Below, piece after piece: positions 1 to 6,199 of a stretch of 11,509 nucleotides of DNA. This DNA is from Syntrophaceae bacterium UBA6255 (lineage in GTDB: Bacteria > Desulfobacterota > Syntrophia > Syntrophales > Smithellaceae), in assembly GCA_002441205.1 (NCBI GenBank), contig DJVN01000020.1, forward strand, positions 1-11,509, written 5' to 3'. Positions within the stretch are counted from its first letter, which is position 1; every line of letters starts with the position of its first letter. Under the pieces are notes generated by a model that saw only the letters and a list, made by a program, of their open reading frames with translations, was not told the origin of the DNA and did not search any database. The position numbers and the translations under genes were made by a program.

Positions 1-391
1 TGGCGCCGGGCATATTTTTATCGCAGCCCACAACGGTCACCAAGGCATCGTAACTTTGGGCATTCATCACCACTTCAATAGAATCGGCAATAATATCGCG
101 CGAAGGCAGGGAATAATTCATTCCCGAGGTTCCCATAGAAATGCCGTCGCTTACGCCAATGGTGTTAAAAACGAGTCCGACCTGATTTTTTTTATTGACT
201 TCCTCTTTAATTTTATAGGCCAGATTGTTCAGGTGCATATTGCAGGGATTCCCGTCGAAACCGGTGCTGGCAATGCCCACTTGTGGCTTTTTCATATCTT
301 CATCCGTCAAGCCAACCCCGTATAACATGGCTTGTGCAGCGGGCTGCGTCTCATCTTGGGTAACTCTTTTGCTGTACTTATTTAGTTGCAT
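1..391 (-). CDS. ilvD: Dihydroxy-acid dehydratase, N-terminal part (runs off the window)
   Basis: IlvD dehydrates 2,3-dihydroxy acids to 2-keto acids, the common step of valine and isoleucine synthesis, and supplies 2-ketoisovalerate for leucine. Reading leftward from the ATG at 391-389, 130 codons are visible. The protein begins MQLNKYSKRVT. Conserved family residues are present: Cys50 in GNPCN, Asp82 in NTIGVSDGISMG, and Cys123-Asp124-Lys125 in GCDKNMPG. These match the known iron-sulfur and Mg/carbamylated-lysine ligands, and E. coli IlvD has them one residue earlier for the last two groups. No Shine-Dalgarno precedes the start, as is usual in Bacteroidetes. Its transcript is controlled by the leader peptide and attenuator 211-347 nt upstream. 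The C-terminal three quarters lie outside the window, so completeness cannot be judged. Identification is certain; the Bacteroidetes assignment is inferred from sequence style. Confidence 0.96.
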   Translation of the reverse strand, partial: MQLNKYSKRVTQDETQPAAQAMLYGVGLTDEDMKKPQVGIASTGFDGNPCNMHLNNLAYKIKEEVNKKNQVGLVFNTIGVSDGISMGTSGMNYSLPSRDIIADSIEVVMNAQSYDALVTVVGCDKNMPGA

Positions 392-601
392 TATTCTTTG
401 TAATTATTTGTTTCTGTTAAAATTTATTGATAAAATCCTACGTTTTAATCACCGTTTTAAAATAAAGGTCAAATTTAAACCTGTCATTTGTTATGCGCCG
501 TTGGCATTTGCTTGTTTTACAGTATCCACTTGCCGCCAATTTTAGTTATATTTCTGTTTTTCATATAGTTAACGTTATTGTTTTTACAATGATTATCCCA
601 T
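392..601 (-). promoter_or_regulatory. ilvD 5' leader between attenuator and start codon
   Basis: About 210 nt of AT-rich non-coding sequence separates the attenuator terminator from the ilvD ATG on the minus strand. I see no further open frame with a credible start, no second terminator and no clear riboswitch. Overlapping open frames on the plus strand here are shadows of ilvD or random. Confidence 0.45.
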
Positions 602-639
602 AAAAAAAACCTTCCTAATGGTGATTAGGAAGGTTTTTT
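602..639 (-). terminator. Intrinsic terminator of the ilv attenuator
   Basis: A perfect 16-bp stem pairs 604-619 with 624-639 around a 4-nt loop (620-623). Its core is CCTTCCTAAT / ATTAGGAAGG, flanked by A and T runs. Read on the minus strand it ends in eight T residues (609-602), a textbook rho-independent terminator. It lies between the leader peptide and ilvD, so it would stop transcription before ilvD unless the alternative pairing forms. The A/T flanks make it potentially bidirectional, but no plus-strand gene ends here. Confidence 0.9.
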
Positions 640-681
640 ATGATTTTTTTTTGATAAAACTAAAACGACATCCTAATCACC
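620..681 (-). promoter_or_regulatory. Antiterminator pairing of the ilv attenuator
   Basis: On the minus strand GGTGATTAGGA (681-671), which contains the leader peptide stop codon, is perfectly complementary over 11 bp to TCCTAATCACC (630-620). The second segment includes most of the 5' arm plus the loop of the terminator hairpin. The two structures are therefore mutually exclusive. In the classical model a ribosome stalled on Ile/Leu/Val codons leaves the first segment free to form the antiterminator. A ribosome that reaches the stop codon covers it, and the terminator forms. Confidence 0.8.
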
Positions 682-738
682 TTGTGAAATAATCACAGCG
701 GCACGAATAGAAATGATATTTAGTATTATATTTTTCAT
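673..738 (-). CDS. Ile-rich leader peptide of the ilv attenuator
   Basis: A 21-residue open frame with an ATG start and TAG stop precedes the terminator hairpin. It begins MKNIILNIISIRAA and ends VIISQGD. Seven of 21 residues are isoleucine, with one leucine and one valine, in clusters suited to sensing charged branched-chain tRNAs. The stop codon lies inside the antiterminator segment, as expected for ribosome-mediated attenuation. No Shine-Dalgarno is seen. A CATATTTG element (752-745, minus) resembles the Bacteroidetes -7 box TAnnTTTG with one mismatch, which would put the transcription start almost at the ATG, but no -33 box is clear. The peptide itself probably has no function beyond being translated. 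The combination of codon content, stop position and switchable hairpins makes this a confident call without homology. Confidence 0.85.
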   Translation of the reverse strand: MKNIILNIISIRAAVIISQGD

Positions 739-836
739 TTGACGCAAATATGGGCATTAATTATTAAAAATTAGGCATAAAATGTTTATTTTTTTGGTTC
801 TTATGATAAAAACCAATGCATTCAAATTTTGCCTTT

Positions 837-873
837 AACCGCAAGGGCGCAAAGAAAAAACGCAAAGAGCGTT
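837..873. repeat. CGCAAAG-type short repeat
   Basis: The stretch contains CCGCAAGGGCGCAAAG followed by a second CGCAAAG, ending in a 5-bp inverted repeat AACGC (859-863) / GCGTT (869-873). Short arrays built on GCGCAAAG/ACGCAAAG are, from memory, common dispersed intergenic repeats in Bacteroidetes and some other phyla. No coding role is visible. It abuts the hairpin repeat that follows and may be one end of the same element. Confidence 0.45.
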
Positions 874-903
874 AAAAATTTGTAAAAATAATCGTAAATC
901 AAT

Positions 904-993
904 TTGCGTTAGGGAGTGAAGTGAAAATCCTTTTTAATGGTTTTTACCATTAAAAAGATTGTAACGCAAAGCCCGACCCGCAGGGTAACGCCC
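904..993. repeat. Flavobacterial-type structured intergenic repeat
   Basis: This element of about 90 nt has nested inverted repeats. The outer arms are TTGCGTTA (904-911) and TAACGCAA (962-969). An inner 12-bp hairpin pairs 930-941 with 946-957 around TTTT. The tail reads GCCCGACCCGCAGGGTAACG, with a small ACCC/GGGT stem and a second copy of TAACGC at 985-990. From memory, sequences of the form GCGTTAGGG...GCCCGACCCGCAGGGTAACGCCC recur many times in Flavobacteriia genomes, resembling REP/MITE-like elements. It lies about 40 nt past the stop of the minus-strand gene ending at 1035, so its hairpin could also help end that transcript. Confidence 0.6.
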
Positions 994-1034
994 AAAATAA
1001 CAATAAACAGCTAGTTGTAATTAAACCAATTTTT

Positions 1035-2579
1035 TTATTTCACCAATTTTGCGGCCTTTTGACGAATGATTTCTTCAACGGAAACATGCTGAATTTTGCT
1101 TTCCAGCCACGACAAAATATCCAGATATAAAAACGCGCGTTTTTCATAAGGGTGGTTTTCATATTTAAGCAATTCTTCGTGCAAATTGACAAATGCCTTG
1201 TGCAATTCCTGCGGATAAATATTTTTTAGGTTTTTCAAAAATTGAATCATTTTACGCTGAACCTCATGCAAATCGTTCATTTTGATCAAAAACTGATAGG
1301 TTGACACAATCAGTTTATCAATATTGTCATCCAATCCGGCATCATAATGGGCCACTAAATTTAGCACGCGGGAAAAGCACAATAAGTCTTCTCGCATTTT
1401 CAGCTCTTTATTGTCGATAATTTTTTCAAGGTAAAAAATACATTCCTCGTTTTTGCCGGCGCCAAAATACATACAGGCAATTTTATAGTAAAAAACCATG
1501 ATATGATGCGCATCAATATTGCTTTCATATTTGGGAATTTTATTTAATAAAGTTGTCACAAAACTTAAGCCTTCCGTAAATCTTCCCTCCAAAAAATAAT
1601 AATTCAATTTATTTTGGTTGAAGTATAAAAAAGCCAAGGTCTTGGTGTTTTCGTTGAGCGTTATATTTTCGTCTTTGATATCGGCCGTTAAATTTTCAAG
1701 AACCTTGTTATATCTGGTTTTGTGCTTGATCAAATACAGCGATTCCAACAAATAATTGACGCCTTTTAAATAGAATACCGGATTCTGGATTTTCATTTCC
1801 GGATTTTCCTCAAACAAATCGACCCATTTTTGGGAGTAACGATAACTCAGCACAAAATCCTGCAAAATAAAGCTGTGCCACAAATAGGCCTGATATAAAA
1901 ACAATTTTTCCCTGAAACCCAATTCAGAAAATTTATATTTCGGCATTTGCTTTTCAAAATAGGCCGTCACTTTTTTTAATCCTTCATCGTCCTTTACATA
2001 ACCTTCTTTCAGGAACAAACTGTACAATTGAAGCGAAAGGTTCGACAATTTGCTGATGCGGACATTTTTTAAACTCAATTCTTTTGCCTGAATCGCCAAT
2101 TCATCGGCCCTGTTGCTCATGCTTCGGGTGATATACTGGGATTCAATCACTTTTTCAAACTCCACAATTTCATAGGCCAAATTGTTTTCGCCATTGTTCA
2201 GCGCCAACTCTTTTGCCTTGTCCAAAATTTTTAAACTTTGCTTATACAGTCCTTTATTGTATAAAATCGCCGCAAAATCGAATTGCTCCCGAATGTGTGT
2301 GCGAACGTTTTGGTGGACCGGATTGAAACGCAGACTCACCAAAATTTGTTTGTACAAATGCGCTTTGGTGTTCGATATTTGTTGCTTTTTGATGTTTGTT
2401 TTACTTAAAATCAATTCATCATCATACTCCGTTACTTTGTCCAACAAATTAAACAAGGCCATAAAATTGGCCTCCGCATTTCCGCCCAATCTGCCCGCAT
2501 ACAGCTTAAACTGCCGCTTTTCCGATTTGGAAAGCGACTTCACCAACATAAAAAGCGCATCTTTTTGATCAATAGCCAT
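1035..2579 (-). CDS. Conserved hypothetical protein, all-helical, TPR-like (514 aa)
   Basis: I do not know a function for this protein. Starting at the ATG at 2579 it has 514 residues and begins MAIDQKDALFMLVKSLSKSEKR; a TTG three codons upstream is possible but less likely. The sequence is rich in Leu, Lys, Glu, Phe and Tyr, and reads as a long run of amphipathic helices with TPR-like spacing. An example is the stretch around residues 100-135, YNKGLYKQSLKILDKAKELA. There is no signal peptide, membrane segment or recognisable catalytic motif, so a cytosolic scaffold or regulatory role is only a guess. The N-terminal KSLSKSEKRQFKLY segment resembles, from memory, a hypothetical family widespread in Bacteroidetes. 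It is transcribed toward ilvD and divergently from leuA, with 150 nt between the two starts. No Shine-Dalgarno is seen, which agrees with a Bacteroidetes origin. Confidence 0.85.
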   Translation of the reverse strand: MAIDQKDALFMLVKSLSKSEKRQFKLYAGRLGGNAEANFMALFNLLDKVTEYDDELILSKTNIKKQQISNTKAHLYKQILVSLRFNPVHQNVRTHIREQFDFAAILYNKGLYKQSLKILDKAKELALNNGENNLAYEIVEFEKVIESQYITRSMSNRADELAIQAKELSLKNVRISKLSNLSLQLYSLFLKEGYVKDDEGLKKVTAYFEKQMPKYKFSELGFREKLFLYQAYLWHSFILQDFVLSYRYSQKWVDLFEENPEMKIQNPVFYLKGVNYLLESLYLIKHKTRYNKVLENLTADIKDENITLNENTKTLAFLYFNQNKLNYYFLEGRFTEGLSFVTTLLNKIPKYESNIDAHHIMVFYYKIACMYFGAGKNEECIFYLEKIIDNKELKMREDLLCFSRVLNLVAHYDAGLDDNIDKLIVSTYQFLIKMNDLHEVQRKMIQFLKNLKNIYPQELHKAFVNLHEELLKYENHPYEKRAFLYLDILSWLESKIQHVSVEEIIRQKAAKLVK

Positions 2580-2691
2580 TGTAAACAAATTATTTTTATT
2601 GTATTGAATAGCAGTATTTTAACTATTCAAATTAAGGGTTGAATATAGTAAACTACCCCATTTACAAAAGTATATAAAAAATCCATACCCC

Positions 2692-2699
2692 TATTTTTG
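2692..2699 (+). promoter_or_regulatory. Candidate Bacteroidetes -7 box of leuA
   Basis: TATTTTTG matches the Bacteroidetes housekeeping -7 consensus TAnnTTTG exactly. It would place the start of transcription about 25 nt before the leuA ATG. No convincing -33 TTTG is present at the expected 19-21 nt spacing, so the call is tentative. Confidence 0.35.
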
Positions 2700-2729
2700 A
2701 GCTTCTATAATGTGATAAAAAAAATAAAA

Positions 2730-4271
2730 ATGAGTATAAACAACGTTCAAATTTTTGACACAACCTTAAGAGATGGGGAGCAAGTGCCTGGCTGTAAGTT
2801 AAATACTGAACAAAAACTGATTATTGCAAACCGGCTTGACATTTTAGGCGTGGATGTGATTGAGGCCGGATTTCCAGTTTCAAGTCCGGGCGATTACAAT
2901 TCGGTTTTGGAAATTTCCAAAATAGTTAAAAACGCCACGGTTTGCGGACTTACACGTGCAAACCAAAAAGATATTGAAGTGGCCGCTGCAGCCTTAAAAT
3001 ACGCCAAGCGTCCGAGAATCCATACCGGAATTGGGACTTCCGATTCCCATATTTTATACAAATTCAATTCCACCCAGGATAAAATAATTGAACGCGCCAT
3101 TCAGGCGGTTTCTTACGCTAAAAAGTATGTGGAGGATGTTGAGTTTTATGCCGAAGACGCGGGAAGAACCGGCAATGAATTTTTGGCCAAAATATGCGAA
3201 CAGGTGATTAAGGCCGGCGCCACCGTTTTAAATATTCCCGACACCACAGGCTATTGTTTGCCCGATGAATACGGCGCAAAAATTAAATTTTTGAAGGAAA
3301 ATGTGAAGGGAATCCATAACGTCACCATTTCCTGCCATTGCCACAACGATTTGGGTTTGGCCACCGCAAATGCCATTGCCGGGGTTCAAAACGGCGCACG
3401 CCAGGTGGAATGCACCATCAACGGCATTGGAGAACGAGCGGGCAATACGGCAATGGAGGAAGTGGTCATGGCGCTGCAGACACGCAAGGATCTTTTCGGC
3501 CTTTATACAAAAATCAACACCGACCAGATTTACAAGACATCGCGCCTGTTAACGCAAATTACAGGCATTTCGGTACAACCGAATAAGGCGATCGTGGGCG
3601 CCAACGCCTTTGCGCATGAATCCGGCATTCATCAGGATGGTTTGATTAAGGAAAAAATTACCTATGAGATAATGACTCCGCAATCCGTCGGCATCAGCGA
3701 CACCCATATTGTCCTGGGAAAGCATTCGGGACGTAATGCTATCTCGCACCATCTGAAAAAGATGGGATACCAACTGAACGACGAACAGCTCAATAAGGTT
3801 ACGGCACGTGTCAAAGAGCTGGCGGATATCAAGAAAGATATTTATGACGAAGACCTGGAAGTGATTCTTTCGGAGGAAATTTACCGGGGAGAAGATAAAT
3901 ACAATCTGGTTTATTTGAATGTCGTCAGCGGCAACGTAGCCATTCCCACGGCAACGATGGAAGTGCAGATCGGCAAAGACATTGTTCGAAAAGCCGGATT
4001 TGGCAACGGACCGGTGGACGCGACCTTCGCGGCCATCCGTAACATCACAAAAACCAATTATCCGTTGATGAAATATATTGTCAATGCCATCACCGGCGGA
4101 TCGGACGCCCAGGGTGAAGTGACCGTTCAGCTTAAATATAACGGTCACTCCGTTGTAGGACGAGGCGCGCATCCGGATGTTATTGTCGCTTCCGCTAAGG
4201 CCTATATCAACGCACTGAACCGTCTGGAATTTCTCAAAACGAATAACAAAAAAGTTAAAATTGTTGAATAA
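2730..4271 (+). CDS. leuA: 2-isopropylmalate synthase; probable chimera of two lineages
   Basis: LeuA condenses acetyl-CoA with 2-ketoisovalerate, the first committed step of leucine synthesis. The frame has 513 residues, the long form of the family (E. coli about 523). The N-terminal TIM barrel shows DTTLRDGEQ (Asp10, Arg14, Asp15), the metal-binding HCH pair (His203, His205) and NGIGERAGN (Asn231 on). HESGIHQDG follows, and the C-terminal allosteric domain occupies roughly residues 380-505 with its terminal SAKAYINALNRL motif. I chose the ATG at 2730; an in-frame TTG at 2697 lies inside the putative promoter. Codon use changes sharply: the first 15 leucines (to 3360) use TTA/TTG 12 times, while the last 20 (from about 3472) use CTN 16 times. 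No Shine-Dalgarno precedes the start, yet the downstream genes have them. The frame is intact and no catalytic motif is missing. Confidence 0.95.
   Translation: MSINNVQIFDTTLRDGEQVPGCKLNTEQKLIIANRLDILGVDVIEAGFPVSSPGDYNSVLEISKIVKNATVCGLTRANQKDIEVAAAALKYAKRPRIHTGIGTSDSHILYKFNSTQDKIIERAIQAVSYAKKYVEDVEFYAEDAGRTGNEFLAKICEQVIKAGATVLNIPDTTGYCLPDEYGAKIKFLKENVKGIHNVTISCHCHNDLGLATANAIAGVQNGARQVECTINGIGERAGNTAMEEVVMALQTRKDLFGLYTKINTDQIYKTSRLLTQITGISVQPNKAIVGANAFAHESGIHQDGLIKEKITYEIMTPQSVGISDTHIVLGKHSGRNAISHHLKKMGYQLNDEQLNKVTARVKELADIKKDIYDEDLEVILSEEIYRGEDKYNLVYLNVVSGNVAIPTATMEVQIGKDIVRKAGFGNGPVDATFAAIRNITKTNYPLMKYIVNAITGGSDAQGEVTVQLKYNGHSVVGRGAHPDVIVASAKAYINALNRLEFLKTNNKKVKIVE
3360..3474. other. Probable lineage junction inside leuA
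   Basis: The last TTG-type leucine codons of the left style are at 3352-3360, and the first CTG codon of the right style is at about 3472. Between them lies the most conserved stretch of the gene, encoding VECTINGIGERAGN (about 3405-3450), where two unrelated leuA genes would share the longest identical DNA. Left of it, starts lack Shine-Dalgarno sequences and the genes look flavobacterial. Right of it, starts carry AAGGAG, AAGGA or AAAAGG and the genes look deltaproteobacterial. The exact breakpoint cannot be fixed by eye. Confidence 0.7.
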
Positions 4272-4308
4272 ATTCTTGAAATAAGCTAAGGAGCGTTTCA
4301 CTTTCCAA

Positions 4309-4314
4309 AAGGAG
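4309..4314 (+). promoter_or_regulatory. Shine-Dalgarno that fixes the leuC GTG start
   Basis: AAGGAG lies 8 nt before GTG at 4323. A second AAGGAG at 4288-4293 has no start codon at a usable distance. The ATG at 4316 is one base from the 4309-4314 site and leads to a stop at 4328-4330, so it is not the leuC start. Confidence 0.75.
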
Positions 4315-4322
4315 CATGCACT

Positions 4323-5582
4323 GTGGGTAACACAATTACGGAAAAAATATTAATGGCCCATAGCGGTCTGAAGAAAATTTCCGCTGACCAGTTGATTAAC
4401 GCAAAAGTAGACATCGCGTTAGGTAACGATGTTACCGCGCCCATAGCAATCCATGAATTTAAAAAGGCGGGTGGAACAAAAGTTTTCAATAAAAATAAAG
4501 TCGCCCTGGTACTGGATCATTTTACACCGAACAAGGATATTAATTCCGCGCAGCAATGCAAAGCAGTGCGCGAATTCGCACTCAAACATAAAATTACTCA
4601 TTTTTACGAAGGCGGTAATGTGGGCGTTGAACACGCGCTGCTCCCAGAAAAAGGAATTGTTCTGCCGGGTGATCTGGTCATCGGAGCAGACAGCCATACC
4701 TGCACTTACGGCGCGCTGGGCGCTTTTGCCACCGGAGTAGGCAGTACCGATCTGGCCGCGGCCATGCTCACCGGCGAACTCTGGTTGAAGGTCCCGCAAT
4801 CCATCAAATTCATTATTTACGGCAAAATGCAAAAATGGGTTTCCGGCAAGGATTTGATTCTGTATATCATCGGACGTATCGGTGTTGATGGCGCTTTGTA
4901 TCAGGCGATGGAATTCACCGGTGAAACTATCGACAGACTGCCGATGGCCGACAGACTTTCCATGGCGAATATGGCCATTGAAGCGGGAGCCAAAAACGGA
5001 ATTTTCGCGCCGGACGCAATAACCAGAGCGTATGTCAAAACAAGAGCGAAACGTAATTACAAATTTTATGCTTCCGATGCTGATGCCTTTTACGCGGACG
5101 TTATCGAAATCAACGCGGAAAAAATTGAGCCGCAGGTGGCCTTTCCCCATCTGCCGTCCAACGTCAAAGACGTCAGCAAAGCGGGCAAGGTCAAGATAGA
5201 CCAGTCACTCATCGGCTCCTGTACAAACGGCCGTATTGAAGATTTGAGGATAGCGGCTAAAATTTTGAAGAGCAGGAAGGCTGCGTCCCATGTGCGATTA
5301 ATTGTGGTTCCGGCAACTCCGGAAATATACAAACAGGCGCTGAAAGAAGGTTTGCTGGAGATTTTTATGAAAGCCGAAGCGGTGATTAGTCCGCCTTCGT
5401 GCGGAGCCTGTCTGGGCGGACATCTGGGAATTCTCGCGGAGGGAGAAAGGGCTGTCGCTACCACCAACCGCAATTTTATCGGCCGCATGGGTCATACCAA
5501 AAGCGAGGTTTATCTGACAAGTCCCGCAGTCGCAGCGGCATCCGCCGTATTAGGGAGAATCGCCTCCCCTGCAGAATTATAA
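4323..5582 (+). CDS. leuC: 3-isopropylmalate dehydratase large subunit
   Basis: LeuC binds the [4Fe-4S] cluster and, with LeuD, isomerises 2-isopropylmalate to 3-isopropylmalate. The protein has 419 residues, the shorter HacA-like class rather than the roughly 466-residue enterobacterial form. Cluster ligands are visible: Cys300 in GSCTNGR, and Cys360 and Cys363 in PPSCGACLGG. Their 60- and 3-residue spacing equals that of the E. coli ligands (347, 407, 410). GADSHTCTYGALGAF is another family signature. The start is GTG, supported by AAGGAG at 4309-4314 with an 8-nt spacer; the nearer ATG at 4316 opens only four codons before a stop. It begins 51 nt after leuA and is probably in the same operon as leuD and leuB. 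Nothing suggests a defect. Confidence 0.96.
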   Translation: MGNTITEKILMAHSGLKKISADQLINAKVDIALGNDVTAPIAIHEFKKAGGTKVFNKNKVALVLDHFTPNKDINSAQQCKAVREFALKHKITHFYEGGNVGVEHALLPEKGIVLPGDLVIGADSHTCTYGALGAFATGVGSTDLAAAMLTGELWLKVPQSIKFIIYGKMQKWVSGKDLILYIIGRIGVDGALYQAMEFTGETIDRLPMADRLSMANMAIEAGAKNGIFAPDAITRAYVKTRAKRNYKFYASDADAFYADVIEINAEKIEPQVAFPHLPSNVKDVSKAGKVKIDQSLIGSCTNGRIEDLRIAAKILKSRKAASHVRLIVVPATPEIYKQALKEGLLEIFMKAEAVISPPSCGACLGGHLGILAEGERAVATTNRNFIGRMGHTKSEVYLTSPAVAAASAVLGRIASPAEL

Positions 5583-5692
5583 AAAGGTACAGGCCCAACG
5601 TTGCTTTGCACGTTGGATAATTCGACCTGCAAGCTTCAGCGCACTTTGTTTCTGAAACTTGGGTCTCATTAAGTTTCATTAAGGATTTTAAA
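5583..5692 (+). promoter_or_regulatory. leuC-leuD intergenic spacer with two small hairpins
   Basis: This 110-nt gap contains CCAACGT (5595-5601) / ACGTTGG (5610-5616) around an 8-nt loop. It also has an 8-bp stem, 5653-5660 with 5671-5678, just before the leuD Shine-Dalgarno (AAGGA, 5681-5685). Neither hairpin is followed by a T run, so they are not terminators. They could affect message stability or leuD translation, but this is speculative. Confidence 0.35.
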
Positions 5693-6199
5693 ATGATATT
5701 CAAAGGAAAAGTCTGGAAATTTGGAAATAATATCGATACTGACGCGATTATTCCAGCACGCTATTTGACAACATCGGATCCGCAGGCACTGGCAGCTCAC
5801 TGCATGGAAGATGCCGATCCTGATTTTGTTGCCCGCATGAACAAAGGCGATATCATTCTGGGCGGAGAAAATTTTGGTTGCGGCTCGTCGCGCGAACATG
5901 CACCCATCTCGATCAAGGCAGCGGGCGTTTCGTGTGTAATCGCCAAAAGTTTCGCCAGAATTTTTTATCGCAACTCTTTCAACATGGGGCTGCCCATTTT
6001 CGAATCCAGAAAACTTGTTGATGAGATTAAAGAAGGTGAAGAAATAAATGTGGACAGTGCCGCAGGAACCATTATTGTGATCGGCTCAAACAAAATTTTT
6101 AAAATTAATCCCATCCCTCCTTTTATGGAAGAGCTCATTGCCAATGGCGGGTTAATGAAACATATCGTTAAAAAAAGAGAGTTAAATGATAAAGGATAA
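5693..6199 (+). CDS. leuD: 3-isopropylmalate dehydratase small subunit
   Basis: LeuD is the swivelling small subunit that completes the isopropylmalate isomerase active site with LeuC. The 168-residue length is typical of the archaeal/deltaproteobacterial class, whereas enterobacterial LeuD has about 200. Near the N-terminus the motif NNIDTDAIIPARYL is present. The family signature GCGSSREHAP (residues about 62-71) carries the substrate-contacting serine and arginine. AIPIP-like residues near the C-terminus (NPIPPFMEEL) are also typical. The start is supported by AAGGA seven bases upstream. The 3' end overlaps leuB by 14 nt, so the two are translationally coupled. Confidence is high. Confidence 0.95.
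   Translation: MIFKGKVWKFGNNIDTDAIIPARYLTTSDPQALAAHCMEDADPDFVARMNKGDIILGGENFGCGSSREHAPISIKAAGVSCVIAKSFARIFYRNSFNMGLPIFESRKLVDEIKEGEEINVDSAAGTIIVIGSNKIFKINPIPPFMEELIANGGLMKHIVKKRELNDKG

Noticed and set aside
56..545. Plus-strand open frames at the left edge
   Set aside because: The region is ilvD on the minus strand, with intact catalytic motifs; the remainder overlaps its leader.
602..639. Plain terminator for a plus-strand gene
   Set aside because: No plus-strand gene ends here, and the alternative pairing with the leader peptide stop region explains it better as an attenuator.
837..993. CRISPR array or IS end
   Set aside because: Repeats are too few and irregular, there are no regular spacers, and no cas or transposase genes are present.
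2697..2732. Upstream TTG start for leuA
   Set aside because: TTG at 2697 sits within the putative -7 box; ATG at 2730 gives the usual LeuA N-terminus just before the DTTLRDGEQ motif.
2182..4301. Open frames antisense to the 514-residue protein and to leuA, such as 2182-2568 (+) and 3549-4301 (-)
   Set aside because: They lie entirely opposite strongly conserved coding sequence, have no ribosome site, and their translations resemble nothing known.
4419..5150. Long antisense frame opposite leuC (243 codons)
   Set aside because: The opposite strand is a complete LeuC with all cluster ligands; this is a codon-bias shadow.
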